Shown here one piece after another: positions 54,002 to 62,767 of a DNA stretch of 64,000 nucleotides. Positions within the stretch are counted from its first letter, which is position 1. Every line of letters starts with the position of its first letter. The stretch spans positions 1 to 64,000 of the forward strand of contig NZ_BAABHD010000029.1 of assembly GCF_039541915.1 (NCBI RefSeq), in the 5' to 3' direction. The DNA is from Nibrella saemangeumensis (lineage in GTDB: Bacteria; Bacteroidota; Bacteroidia; Cytophagales; Spirosomataceae). The translations under genes and the position numbers were made by a program. The notes under the pieces were generated by a model. That model ran no database searches. It was not told the origin of the DNA and saw only the letters and a program-made list of their open reading frames with translations.

Positions 54002-54961
54002 TTACGGAGCTGGAACCAACACCCGGTCGATGACGTGTACGACGCCATTCGTTGCCAGCATATTAGCCGCTGTTATGTTGGCGGCCGTATTGTTATTTCC
54101 TCTCCCCAATACCGTAACGGTATTGCCGTTTACCGCCGTCCGAATCGTGGTTCCCTGCGCAGTAGTCACATCCATTCCGTTTTGAATATTGGACGAAAAC
54201 ACCCGGCCCGGCACTACGTGATAAGTCAAAATGCTAGCCAAAGTTGCCGGATTGGCAGCGTTTATGGCCGCTTCATTTGCAAAACCGGCCGCCTGAAAAG
54301 CAGCATTCGTGGGCGCAAATACCGTTAAGGCCTGCTGACCTGACAGCGCATTGATTACTGGAGTTCCGGCACGCAGCACGGCCGCTACCAGCAGCGAGAA
54401 GTTGGGGTTGCCCTGTGCCAGTGCAACCAGATCACCCGTTGGCGGCATCAGAACCCGGTCGATAACGTGAATCACCCCGTTTGAAGCTGCAATATCGGCC
54501 TGCGATACCCGTGCCCCGTTAACCGTGACTCCGCTATTGTCTTTTGTAATGTAAAGCGTCCCGTTGGTTGTCAACAGCGATGGCTGAGCCGTGTTGGCCG
54601 CCGTAGGAATAGCCGCAGCGTTAACCCGCTGGTTCAGCACGTGGTACTGTAGGACAGACTGTAATGTATTGACCGGCAGAGCATTGATAGCCGCCACATC
54701 GTTGTAGCCTGCTGCCCGGAAAGCCGCGTCGGTGGGTGCAAATACAGTCAGGTTCCCCTGCCGCAATGCATCGGCCAGGCCAGCCCGAACGACAGCAGCC
54801 TCCAGCAGGGTAAAATTATTATCATTCACCACGATGTCCGTAATAGTCTGGGGCTGTACGGTGTCGTCGTCATCGTCATTATTACAACTTGTTAGTACGG
54901 TGACAGTAGCTACCAATAAGGTAAGCAGAGTAGCTTTTACTTTCCAGGTGGAGCGGATCAT
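54002..54961 (-). CDS. Fasciclin (FAS1) domain lipoprotein, two repeats
   Basis: A 319-residue surface lipoprotein. The lipobox ends at C26 (VLTSC), followed by an acidic NNDDDDD stretch that is common in Bacteroidota surface-exposed lipoproteins. Two FAS1 domains follow (about 36-172 and 175-317), each with the FAPTDAAFRAAG or FAPTNAAFQAAG H1 box and a YHV...NGVIHVIDRVLMPP-type H2 box. Likely role: adhesion or matrix contact. It has its own downstream terminator. Confidence 0.93.
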   Translation of the reverse strand: MIRSTWKVKATLLTLLVATVTVLTSCNNDDDDDTVQPQTITDIVVNDNNFTLLEAAVVRAGLADALRQGNLTVFAPTDAAFRAAGYNDVAAINALPVNTLQSVLQYHVLNQRVNAAAIPTAANTAQPSLLTTNGTLYITKDNSGVTVNGARVSQADIAASNGVIHVIDRVLMPPTGDLVALAQGNPNFSLLVAAVLRAGTPVINALSGQQALTVFAPTNAAFQAAGFANEAAINAANPATLASILTYHVVPGRVFSSNIQNGMDVTTAQGTTIRTAVNGNTVTVLGRGNNNTAANITAANMLATNGVVHVIDRVLVPAP

Positions 54962-55389
54962 AGAAAAAACGTTTTAAGTGAAAATGGACGTTATAAACTG
55001 ATAACTTAAATATGTTACAACACTTAAAACGCAAAGCCTTTTAGTTTGTTTAATATTTTTTAAAAAAAGTTAAACACCATCTTAGGACCTGCCACATGGG
55101 TAGATTTTTATTACGGATAAAAATACCGCCTACACACTACTATACAGGTTCTTTACATTCATCGAATGGTTTCTGACATTATCAGTGCGGAATGGAAATC
55201 GGAGAAGCTATTGACGCTATTTGGCAAAAAGCATTAACGCCTACGCGGGGCTTAATGGACCTGGAATCCTGAGGGTAGGTAATTTTCTTCACTAATCCGG
55301 CTGCCAGCAGAATTGCCTATTCATCGTTTAACGAGAATTCAACAAAAGTATCGGCTGACCGTATAGAGGGCGACTGGTAAGCCCTTTGG
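54962..55389. other. Gene-free gap upstream of the fasciclin gene
   Basis: 428 bases. I see no credible gene. The AT-rich first 110 bases presumably hold the fasciclin promoter on the minus strand. A hairpin ATTTTTAT-TACGG-ATAAAAAT lies near 55104-55124. The rest up to the desaturase stop shows only short open frames and no repeats I can name. Confidence 0.6.
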
Positions 55390-56250
55390 TTATGATTCCT
55401 TCAGTTCTTCCTGAGGCTGCACCGAGCCGGTGCCCACCGGTGGCCGGTGTTTCTGGAAAGGTATCTTCAGCATGGTGCCGATATGCGAATGTTCCCTGCT
55501 GTCGGGATGGGTGTCAAGCCCATATTTCAGGTCTTTTGGAGCCAGTTCCATGTAAGTCCCAAACAACCGGTCCCAAATTGGGAAAATGTTACCGTAGTTG
55601 GAGTTGGTATGCGGCAGGACATAATGATGGTGAACATGGTGCATATTGGGCGTGACAATTAGCCAGCCCAGCACCTGGTCGGCCCAGCGCGGCAGGTGAA
55701 TATTGGCGTGATTAAACTGCGACAGCACCACCGACAGTGACTGGTACAACATAACAATGCCGATAGGTGTGCCGGCGATTAACGCGGCCAGTGACGTGAA
55801 CATAGCCCGAAAAAGACTTTCACCAGGATGATGCCGGTTGGCCGATGTGGTATCCAGATACGTATCGGAATGGTGAATGATATGAAAGCGCCACATGATT
55901 TTTACGTGGTGCTGCAGCCAGTGAATAAAATAGGCACCAACCAGGTCCAGCAGCAGCAGTCCGATGATCACCTCAGCCCAGAAAGGCAGACTAATCCATT
56001 GAATAATGCCTATGTGATTAGCCACCACCCAGTCACAGGTCTTTACCAGCAGAACGGCAAACAGAAAATTAACGACAATAGTGGTCAGGGTGAAGAAAAA
56101 ATTAAGCCCGGCATGGCGTACTTTCCTGTACTCAAACTGAAACAGCGGCAGGGCACTTTCAATAACCCAAAAGAGGGTGATTCCCCCGGCCAGAATCAGG
56201 GCACGATGAGCAGAAGGTATCGTTTCAAAGTATTGAATAAGGCGCTCCAT
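55390..56250 (-). CDS. Sterol desaturase / fatty acid hydroxylase family protein
   Basis: Membrane di-iron enzyme of 286 residues. Histidine boxes are HWLQHH at 110-115, HIIHH at 123-127, RHH around 139-141 and HHVHHH at 204-209, with four or more hydrophobic segments at about 15-35, 50-75, 90-108 and 150-175. It would hydroxylate or desaturate a lipid at the inner membrane. In Bacteroidota such genes act on carotenoids or sphingolipids, but the neighbours give no clue. An exact -7 TATATTTG lies upstream on the minus strand. Confidence 0.9.
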   Translation of the reverse strand: MERLIQYFETIPSAHRALILAGGITLFWVIESALPLFQFEYRKVRHAGLNFFFTLTTIVVNFLFAVLLVKTCDWVVANHIGIIQWISLPFWAEVIIGLLLLDLVGAYFIHWLQHHVKIMWRFHIIHHSDTYLDTTSANRHHPGESLFRAMFTSLAALIAGTPIGIVMLYQSLSVVLSQFNHANIHLPRWADQVLGWLIVTPNMHHVHHHYVLPHTNSNYGNIFPIWDRLFGTYMELAPKDLKYGLDTHPDSREHSHIGTMLKIPFQKHRPPVGTGSVQPQEELKES

Positions 56251-56302
56251 ACCGAATTAGCCTGCTGATAGTGGAATAAGTTAATCCATACTTTAGTAAG
56301 TA

Positions 56303-56310
56303 CAAATATA
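56303..56310 (-). promoter_or_regulatory. -7 element of the desaturase gene
   Basis: On the minus strand TATATTTG, 52 bases before the ATG at 56250. No clear TTG was found at the expected distance. Confidence 0.45.
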
Positions 56311-56640
56311 CTGATTTCCATCAAGCAACAGTACGCTAAACTGGCGCGGACGCGCTCCAGGCAGGGCAGAACAGTACGAAGCGGTGGGGCCAATGGCAGC
56401 ACGATCGGTTTACTAAGTCGTTTATACCATTGGCCTTTACAGTTAGCCCGCGTTCTTCACAGATTAAAGAGAGAGGTTCCGAATCGTTTTTTGTAGGCGA
56501 AAGTTCCGCTTTTTGGGGTAAACCGGCTTTCAGTTTCAGGCCAATTTCTGTCAGTTTTGGGCCAATAACCTCCATTTACATAGCTGACCGGACCATTTAG
56601 CCCTATATTTCCTAAAAAAAAGATCGGCACCCTGGCTTTC
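56311..56640. other. Gene-free gap with a short direct repeat
   Basis: About 330 bases without a supportable gene. A direct repeat is visible: TCAGTTTCAGGCCAAT (56530-56545) and TCAGTTTTGGGCCAAT (56551-56566), 21 bases apart. Nothing else stands out. Confidence 0.55.
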
Positions 56641-56687
56641 ATAAACAAACCGCCCCAGCCCGTAACAGGCTGGGGCGGTTTGTTTAT
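56641..56687 (-). terminator. Strong bidirectional terminator hairpin after the GH5-like gene
   Basis: Perfect 20-base stem: arms 56641-56660 and 56668-56687 around CGTAACA. The arms end in AAACAAA/TTTGTTT so that T-rich tails exist on both strands. Confidence 0.88.
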
Positions 56688-56701
56688 TTTCCTGATCGAA
56701 G

Positions 56702-57811
56702 TTAAGCCACCATTGATTCGTCGGTCTGCTGCGGGGCCTCCATAGCGATAATCAAACACTCTGTGAGTTCCTGAATAATACTCACCTCCCGTGCACAGAA
56801 CGGCGTACCGTCGGCCCGGAAGATGTCGTGGAACCACACCGCCGGCTCCGGGGTTTTTTCCGGCGATCCCCAGGGATAAATGGTATTGCTCCGGCCACTG
56901 ACCAGCCCCCAGTTAATGGCGGCAATATTATGCTTCTTCAAAACCGGCATATGCGTTTCGAAGTAGTTTTTATTAGTACGGGCCATATACTCCGTACAGA
57001 TTACCGGCCGCTTATACCCCTGGCACATCTTGATGATCTTCTCCAGATGCGGGATATCCATGTAGTGGTGGAAGCTCACAATATCAGAGTAAAACATCGA
57101 CATCGTGTTCAGCAAATCAAATTCCGGGATGAAGTTCCAGATCCCCACCGTCAGCGGCTGCGACGGCCGCACGGACCACGCCCACTCGAACACCTTTGTC
57201 AACAGCGGTACCGACTCATTAACGTGGCCGGAGTTACCAGGCTCATTGTACAGGTCCCACATCACCACCCGCTCATCGGCAGCAAACGTGCACATGATAT
57301 CGGTCAGGTAAGCCTCCAGCACCGGATACAGGGAGGTGTCGGTCACTTCTTTGTGGCCGGGGCACTGTACCCAGCCTGAATTATGGACTCCGGGCACCGG
57401 ATCTGGCTGGGGGCCAAGTTGCGGTTCTTTATTCCAGCAATCATCAAAGAAGACAAACATGGTGCGGATACCATGACTGGCGGCAATAGTCAGGTATTGA
57501 TCCATACGCTGCTTGAGCCCGGCCGGGTCCTGCTGCCACACCAGGTAGTGCAGAAAGACCCGCATGGTGTTAAAACCAAGGGATTTGGCCCAGCCCAGCT
57601 CCCGGTCAATGGTAACAGGGTCAAAGGTCTCGGCCTGCCACATTTCAATTTGGTTTATAGCGGTGCTGGGGTTAAAATTGCACCCGGTCATCCAGGGTTG
57701 CTGGGCGTACCAGAGGTTGGCCTGGTCTTCTGACCACTGGACGTTAGAAGGATTTGACGGACCCAACGGAGGTCGACCCGCGGGGACGGTATGATGTACG
57801 TTCAGGTTCAT
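56702..57811 (-). CDS. Glycoside hydrolase 5-like (cellulase-fold) enzyme
   Basis: A TIM-barrel retaining glycosidase of 369 residues. The acid/base is E190 in WDLYNEPGN and the nucleophile E274 in VICTEYM; MTGCNFNPSTAINQIEMW and NTMRVFLHYLVW are typical of the first strands. There is no signal peptide, so it may act on short intracellular oligosaccharides or be released otherwise. It is divergent from the GH127 gene across a 252-base gap, suggesting joint use on an arabinose-containing glycan. Exact GH5 subfamily is uncertain. Confidence 0.86.
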   Translation of the reverse strand: MNLNVHHTVPAGRPPLGPSNPSNVQWSEDQANLWYAQQPWMTGCNFNPSTAINQIEMWQAETFDPVTIDRELGWAKSLGFNTMRVFLHYLVWQQDPAGLKQRMDQYLTIAASHGIRTMFVFFDDCWNKEPQLGPQPDPVPGVHNSGWVQCPGHKEVTDTSLYPVLEAYLTDIMCTFAADERVVMWDLYNEPGNSGHVNESVPLLTKVFEWAWSVRPSQPLTVGIWNFIPEFDLLNTMSMFYSDIVSFHHYMDIPHLEKIIKMCQGYKRPVICTEYMARTNKNYFETHMPVLKKHNIAAINWGLVSGRSNTIYPWGSPEKTPEPAVWFHDIFRADGTPFCAREVSIIQELTECLIIAMEAPQQTDESMVA

Positions 57812-57974
57812 GATTTTAGTTACGGTTACAGTGCCAAATTACACGATTAAACTAATACCCTCCAATAGATAAGGCCAATTAATTCCTTATTTAATTATAA
57901 ATTAACTAAACCCTTACCTAAGTACAATCTGGCATCCATCCCGCTCTGATTTACCCATTAGACAGGATTCACCT

Positions 57975-58016
57975 ATATTGGTTTAATACAGTTTAAACGA
58001 AATATTCTACCAATAT
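57975..58016. promoter_or_regulatory. Spaced inverted repeat between GH5-like and GH127 genes
   Basis: ATATTGGT (57975-57982) and ACCAATAT (58009-58016) form an 8-base inverted repeat with a 26-base spacer, 48-89 bases before the GH127 ATG. It looks like a regulator site but no regulator gene is nearby. Confidence 0.4.
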
Positions 58017-58063
58017 TATCGATAAGGTCAACCATTAATTCCTAATTCGCCTATTTTCCCTAT

Positions 58064-60016
58064 ATGAAACGTGCAGTAACCACCATTTTTCTAATAAGCT
58101 CCTGTGTACGAGCCTTTTCACAGGATTATCCAATTATGCCGGTACCGTTTACAAAGGTGAAGATCCAACAGGGCTTCTGGCATCCGCGTCTGGAGACGAA
58201 CCGGACTGTCACCCTCCCTTTTGATTTTAAAAAATGCGAGGAAACCGGTCGCATCGACAACTTTGCCGTGGCGGGTGGTCTTAAAAAAGGCACGTTCCGG
58301 GGTATTCGGTACGACGATTCCGATGTGTTTAAAGTAGTAGAAGGAGCTGCCTACTCGCTACAGACGCACTACGATCCCAAACTTGACCGCTACCTCGACA
58401 GCCTGATCACGCTCTTTGCCGCAGCCCAGGAGCCCGACGGCTATCTGTTTACGATCCGGACGATCCTGAAAGACAGCACCGCCAAGCGCGACCGCGATGC
58501 CGGCGCTACCCGCTATTCGTTTGAGGCCGGCAGCCACGAACTCTACAACGTGGGGCATATGTACGAAGCCGCCGTGGCCCACTACCAGGCTACCGGTAAG
58601 CGAACGCTGCTGAACGTGGCCATTAAAAACGCCAATCACCTGCTGTCGGTCATCGGCCCTGATAAACTGATTGTGGTACCGGGGCATCAGGAGACCGAGA
58701 TTGGGCTGGTTAAACTCTACCGCGTTACCGGCGATAAACGGTACCTCGACCTCGCCCGCTTTCTGCTGGATATGCGCGGCCGGTCCGACAAGCGGGCGTT
58801 ATTTCCAGATCCAGCCCGGACGGGTCAGGGCTCTGCCTACCTGCAGGATCATCTGCCGGTTACCCAACAACGCGAAGCAGTAGGCCATTCGGTTCGCGCT
58901 GGCTATATGTATGCCGCCATGACCGATATTGCCGCTATTCAGCAGGATAAAGAGTACCTGGAAGCCTTAACGGCCATCTGGAACGATGTGGTGGAGCGCA
59001 AACAGTACCTGACCGGTGGCCTGGGTGCCCGACAGCACGGCGAAGCCTTCGGGAATGCCTATGAGTTACCCAACGACGTAGCCTATGCCGAAACCTGCGC
59101 GGCCGTGGCGAACCTGCTCTGGAACCACCGGATGTTCCTGCTGACGGGCGAGGCCAAATACATGGATGTGTTTGAACGGGTGCTGTACAACGGCTTTCTG
59201 GCGGGGGTATCGCTGGAGGGTGACAAATTCTTCTACGTAAATCCACTGGCGTCGGATGGGCAGCGGAAGTTTAACGTCGGCCGGTCGGCTACGCGGGAAC
59301 CCTGGTTCAGCACGTCCTGCTGCCCGACCAACGTGGTACGGTTTCTGCCGTCGCTTCCCGGCTATGTATACGCCCAGCGCGGCAACAATGTGTACGTAAA
59401 CCTGTTTGTCGACAGTAATACGGAGCTGACGGTAAACGGGAAACCAGTAATGGTTCGGCAGGCAACCAATTTTCCCTGGGACGGAGCGGTGACGATGACC
59501 GTCTCGCCTAAACAGGCGCAGGCTTTCGACCTGCTGGTGCGGATTCCGGGTTGGGCCACAGGACAGCCGATGCCCGGACAGTTATACAGCTACGCTAATG
59601 CAGCCTCAACAAAGCCAACGCTAACGATCAATGGAAAAGCCGTTCCGGTCACCATCGAGAACGGCTATGCCCGAATCCGCCGTACCTGGAAAGCCGGTGA
59701 TGTATTGGCGCTCACGCTGGATATGCCGGTGCGCGAAGTAAAAGCCAACGAAAATGTGCAGGACAACCGGGGCCGGGTGGCCATTGAACGGGGGCCGCTG
59801 GTCTACTGCGCCGAAGGGGCCGATAATAACGGCCGTGCCCTCAACCTGGCATTTGCACCCGGCCAGGCCTTTACTCCGCAAGTCCGGAAAGAGATGCTGG
59901 GTGGCATCACGGTTTTACAGACAGCCGGTCCCCAACCGGTTACCCTTATCCCCTACTATGCCTGGTCGCACCGGGGACCCAACGAAATGGCGGTGTGGTT
60001 TGGGCAGGTCAAATAA
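58064..60016 (+). CDS. GH127 beta-L-arabinofuranosidase-like enzyme
   Basis: A 650-residue secreted hydrolase with a signal peptide at 1-19 (AFSQ), an all-alpha barrel and C-terminal beta domains. The zinc-thiolate catalytic site of GH127 is complete: E343 and C345 in YAETCAA, and C419-C420 in STSCCPTN, with nearly the same spacing as in HypBA1 (E338, C340, C417, C418). It should release beta-L-arabinofuranose or a related sugar in the periplasm. A close terminator follows and the GH5-like gene is divergent. Confidence 0.95.
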   Translation: MKRAVTTIFLISSCVRAFSQDYPIMPVPFTKVKIQQGFWHPRLETNRTVTLPFDFKKCEETGRIDNFAVAGGLKKGTFRGIRYDDSDVFKVVEGAAYSLQTHYDPKLDRYLDSLITLFAAAQEPDGYLFTIRTILKDSTAKRDRDAGATRYSFEAGSHELYNVGHMYEAAVAHYQATGKRTLLNVAIKNANHLLSVIGPDKLIVVPGHQETEIGLVKLYRVTGDKRYLDLARFLLDMRGRSDKRALFPDPARTGQGSAYLQDHLPVTQQREAVGHSVRAGYMYAAMTDIAAIQQDKEYLEALTAIWNDVVERKQYLTGGLGARQHGEAFGNAYELPNDVAYAETCAAVANLLWNHRMFLLTGEAKYMDVFERVLYNGFLAGVSLEGDKFFYVNPLASDGQRKFNVGRSATREPWFSTSCCPTNVVRFLPSLPGYVYAQRGNNVYVNLFVDSNTELTVNGKPVMVRQATNFPWDGAVTMTVSPKQAQAFDLLVRIPGWATGQPMPGQLYSYANAASTKPTLTINGKAVPVTIENGYARIRRTWKAGDVLALTLDMPVREVKANENVQDNRGRVAIERGPLVYCAEGADNNGRALNLAFAPGQAFTPQVRKEMLGGITVLQTAGPQPVTLIPYYAWSHRGPNEMAVWFGQVK

Positions 60017-60034
60017 TGTAACCGGCTACTAGGA

Positions 60035-60074
60035 AACAGCCTTTGACCGGCATCGGGTCAAAGGCTGTTCTTTT
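60035..60074 (+). terminator. Rho-independent terminator after GH127
   Basis: Perfect 14-base stem AACAGCCTTTGACC (60035-60048) and GGTCAAAGGCTGTT (60056-60069), then CTTTTT. Confidence 0.9.
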
Positions 60075-60094
60075 TAACCGTTCACGAACTTACA

Positions 60095-60127
60095 TTGGTT
60101 CTATGCTATTACGCCAGACTATCTTTG
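60095..60127 (+). promoter_or_regulatory. Promoter of the small membrane protein gene
   Basis: TTG at 60095-60097, a 22-base spacer and TATCTTTG at 60120-60127, an exact TAnnTTTG match. It lies 25 bases before ATG 60152. Confidence 0.65.
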
Positions 60128-60151
60128 TTTGCTATTCACGCAAAACACACC

Positions 60152-60670
60152 ATGAACCGCGTCCTGATCGACAATTCCGTATTGGCCCTGGGTCTCCTGT
60201 TTGCCCTACTTTTCAGTCAGTACCTGTTTAAAACCAAACGACCTTCTGTCGGCAAACTTTCGGTATTCTTCCTAACCCTGGGCAGTTCAATAGTTCACAT
60301 GAACGTCTGGGCGCACCTGTTTGCCGTCAGTATCGTCAACTACCAGATTGCCCAGCAGGGCGGGTTTCATTATGATCTGCGTTTCTACGCGCTTATTCAG
60401 TTCGGTGTCGTGCTGATGCTACTCAGCGGCTACTCACTGGATCAGGTAAAACACCTGGTGCGCGGAGATATGATCGCTCGGAAACGACTGCTTTACTCGA
60501 TCGGGCTGACCATATTGTTCAGTGTGCCGTTGATCCCCTTCAATCCGATTGCCTCCTTACCTACTTTGGGGTCACTGGTAACGCTGATTACACTGACGGT
60601 AACCAGAAAACAGTTTGATGCATCAGCGAAGGAGAAGAATATCGCGCAACCGGAGATTGTGCTGTCGTAG
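60152..60670 (+). CDS. Hypothetical membrane protein
   Basis: A 172-residue protein with four hydrophobic segments (about 9-22, 34-58, 75-95, 115-150). It is basic in the loops and has a polar C-terminus (DASAKEKNIAQPE). I do not recognise a family. The promoter before it is strong and supports this ATG over the upstream in-frame codon at 60095, which coincides with the promoter. Confidence 0.7.
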   Translation: MNRVLIDNSVLALGLLFALLFSQYLFKTKRPSVGKLSVFFLTLGSSIVHMNVWAHLFAVSIVNYQIAQQGGFHYDLRFYALIQFGVVLMLLSGYSLDQVKHLVRGDMIARKRLLYSIGLTILFSVPLIPFNPIASLPTLGSLVTLITLTVTRKQFDASAKEKNIAQPEIVLS

Positions 60671-60684
60671 GGCCGCTTTTCATC

Positions 60685-60692
60685 TATCTTTG
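60685..60692 (+). promoter_or_regulatory. -7 element of the MDMPI-fold gene
   Basis: TATCTTTG, exact TAnnTTTG match, 43 bases before the ATG at 60736. The -33 box is not clear. Confidence 0.45.
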
Positions 60693-60735
60693 CGGTAAGT
60701 TCAACCTGATTATAAATAGCTGTTGTGTAAATCTT

Positions 60736-61578
60736 ATGCAGCAATTACCCACGATTGCCACCCTTGAGCTTTTTCCCATCCTGCACGAAAAGCTGATTAC
60801 CTTACTGCGAAGTTTATCAGCGGAGGATTGGCACCGGCCTACCGTCTGCAAGGACTGGAGCGTGAAAGACATTGCCTCGCACCTGCTCGACGGAAATCTC
60901 CGGCGTATCACGCTCTACCGCGACCAGTACCAATCGCCTGAAAAGCCCGACATCCGCTCCTACCGTGATCTGGTCGATTACCTGAACCAATTGAATAATA
61001 GCTGGGTACGGGCCACCCGCCGGTTCAGTCCCCGCATTATCACTGATTTACTGGAGCAGACAGGCGAAGAAGTGAACGAGTTGTTTAACGCGTTGCCCCC
61101 CAATGAACCGGCTATTTTCTCCGTAGCCTGGGCTGGCCAGGATACATCGCCGAACTGGTTTCACATCGCCCGTGAGTATACCGAGAACTGGCACCACCAG
61201 CAGCAGATTCGCCTGGCCGTTGACCAGCCCGACGGAATCATGACGGCCGAACTGTACTACCCGCTGCTGGATACATTCATGCGGGCGCTTCCGCACACCT
61301 ACCGGGAGATCCCGGCTGAGGATGGTACGTTGCTACAGGTATCCGTAACGGGTGAGGGTGGAGGGAATTGGTACCTGTACCGCCAGCAGCAAGCCTGGCA
61401 ATTATTGTATAATCCGCCTTTTCAACACCCATCGGACCAGGTAACTATCGACGGTAAAATAGCGTGGCGGCTCTTTACCAAAGGCATCAGCCGGGAAGCT
61501 GCTTTACCTTATGTTTCCATTGACGGTAACCGGCCGTTAGGGGAACACGTGCTGTCTATGCTTTCGGTGATGGCCTAG
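60736..61578 (+). CDS. Maleylpyruvate isomerase N-terminal (DinB-fold) protein
   Basis: A 280-residue protein combining a DinB/MDMPI metal-binding fold (about 1-165) and a C-terminal domain of about 100 residues that resembles those attached to mycothiol-dependent maleylpyruvate isomerases. Metal-type histidines appear in ASHLLDG and ENWHHQQQIR. A thiol-dependent transferase or isomerase role is likely. Bacteroidota make bacillithiol, not mycothiol, so the cofactor is uncertain. The BstA-like gene at 13052 belongs to the same fold. Confidence 0.83.
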   Translation: MQQLPTIATLELFPILHEKLITLLRSLSAEDWHRPTVCKDWSVKDIASHLLDGNLRRITLYRDQYQSPEKPDIRSYRDLVDYLNQLNNSWVRATRRFSPRIITDLLEQTGEEVNELFNALPPNEPAIFSVAWAGQDTSPNWFHIAREYTENWHHQQQIRLAVDQPDGIMTAELYYPLLDTFMRALPHTYREIPAEDGTLLQVSVTGEGGGNWYLYRQQQAWQLLYNPPFQHPSDQVTIDGKIAWRLFTKGISREAALPYVSIDGNRPLGEHVLSMLSVMA

Positions 61579-61612
61579 CGCGTTGGGCGAATGATGGCTG
61601 AGAGGTAATGTT

Positions 61613-62653
61613 TTAAGTGGTGTCCTTTTTAACTTCTTCCTGCTCCATTCTGATGTTTTGTCGCTGAAATACTTTCATCAGCACCACAAAATACGATAAA
61701 AGCAGAGGGCCAACTACCAGCCCCATTATACCAAAAATGGGAACGCCTAAGACAATGCCCGTGAGTGTGATAAACGGATGAACGTCACCCATCCGCTTGG
61801 CCAGCATGATCCGAAGCAGATTATCGATATTCACAATGACGATAACCCCGACCAGGAGAATTCCAACACCACTGCTGGTATTGCCTTGTGACAACATAAA
61901 GATACCGGCAGGTCCCCATACAATAGGAGTACCTAAAATTGGGATGAATGCAAAGAAAAAGCCCACTACTCCCCAAAAGGCCGCATCTGGAACGCCAAAA
62001 ATCCACAGCGTGAGACCGGTCAGAAATCCCTGGATCAGTGATACCAATGCCTGTCCCAGTACATTGGCATTAACCATATTCTTTAAATCCTCCCCTAACT
62101 CGTCAATGGTTTCTGCCCGGAACGGCAGGTAACGTTTTAGTCCTCTCTGAAATTGCTCCTGCTGCGTAAACATAAAGTAAAGCGATACGTACAGCAGGCC
62201 CAGGATGATAATAATATCAAGCGTTCCGCTAAGGATAGAAGGAACCTGTCTGCTGGCCAGTGTGGTAGCCTGTCGTACTAACGACCGAATATTGTTCTGG
62301 TCCATTATCTTGATGCCTGTAACCTTTTCAAGTTGATTGACCAGATCAAGGATCTGGTCAGTATGCTGGCTGTAATATTGTATACGATCCACCAGCAGGA
62401 GGCTAAGCGCTAAAAATGGGAGGATAATAACAATAAGAGAGAAGAGCATCAGCAGCAAGGTTACCAATACCCGATTCCACTTTTTCTCCTTAACGAGTTT
62501 GTTAAACCAGGGCCGGAAAACAACATATAAGATGGCTGCCCCCAGAAAGGCCGTTGCATACTGGTACAAACCAGCGATGATAAAGCCTGCAATAGTCAGT
62601 ATACTGGCAACGAGTAAGATGCGCTCCTGACGGGGGGTGTATATATTAGCCAT
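61613..62653 (-). CDS. AI-2E family transporter
   Basis: Membrane protein of 346 residues in the TqsA/YdiK family of putative export carriers. Eight hydrophobic segments are visible in the typical pairing: three in the first 100 residues, a soluble part at about 100-145, then paired helices to about 320 with GVVGFFFAFIPILGTPIVWGP and IVGVIVIVNIDNLLRI. The cargo is unknown; the name comes from E. coli TqsA and does not prove autoinducer export. It is convergent with the MDMPI-fold gene. Confidence 0.9.
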   Translation of the reverse strand: MANIYTPRQERILLVASILTIAGFIIAGLYQYATAFLGAAILYVVFRPWFNKLVKEKKWNRVLVTLLLMLFSLIVIILPFLALSLLLVDRIQYYSQHTDQILDLVNQLEKVTGIKIMDQNNIRSLVRQATTLASRQVPSILSGTLDIIIILGLLYVSLYFMFTQQEQFQRGLKRYLPFRAETIDELGEDLKNMVNANVLGQALVSLIQGFLTGLTLWIFGVPDAAFWGVVGFFFAFIPILGTPIVWGPAGIFMLSQGNTSSGVGILLVGVIVIVNIDNLLRIMLAKRMGDVHPFITLTGIVLGVPIFGIMGLVVGPLLLSYFVVLMKVFQRQNIRMEQEEVKKDTT

Positions 62654-62695
62654 AGGTAAGATTCTTCGGGCAAAAGCTGTTTCCCGATATTGTAT

Positions 62696-62728
62696 AAAAA
62701 TGGCTAAACAAACAAATTTGTTTAGCCA
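62696..62728 (-). terminator. Rho-independent terminator after the RlmI-like gene
   Basis: TGGCTAAACAAA (62701-62712) and TTTGTTTAGCCA (62717-62728). On the minus strand the stem is followed by TTTTT (62700-62696). Confidence 0.85.
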
Positions 62729-62767
62729 CTCTCATGTTCATTTTTGTATTTAGCCGTTATTAGTTGG

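Noticed and set aside
55165..55236. 23-codon open frame in the fasciclin upstream gap
   Set aside because: Very short, no ribosome or promoter signal close by, and no hydrophobic or domain features.
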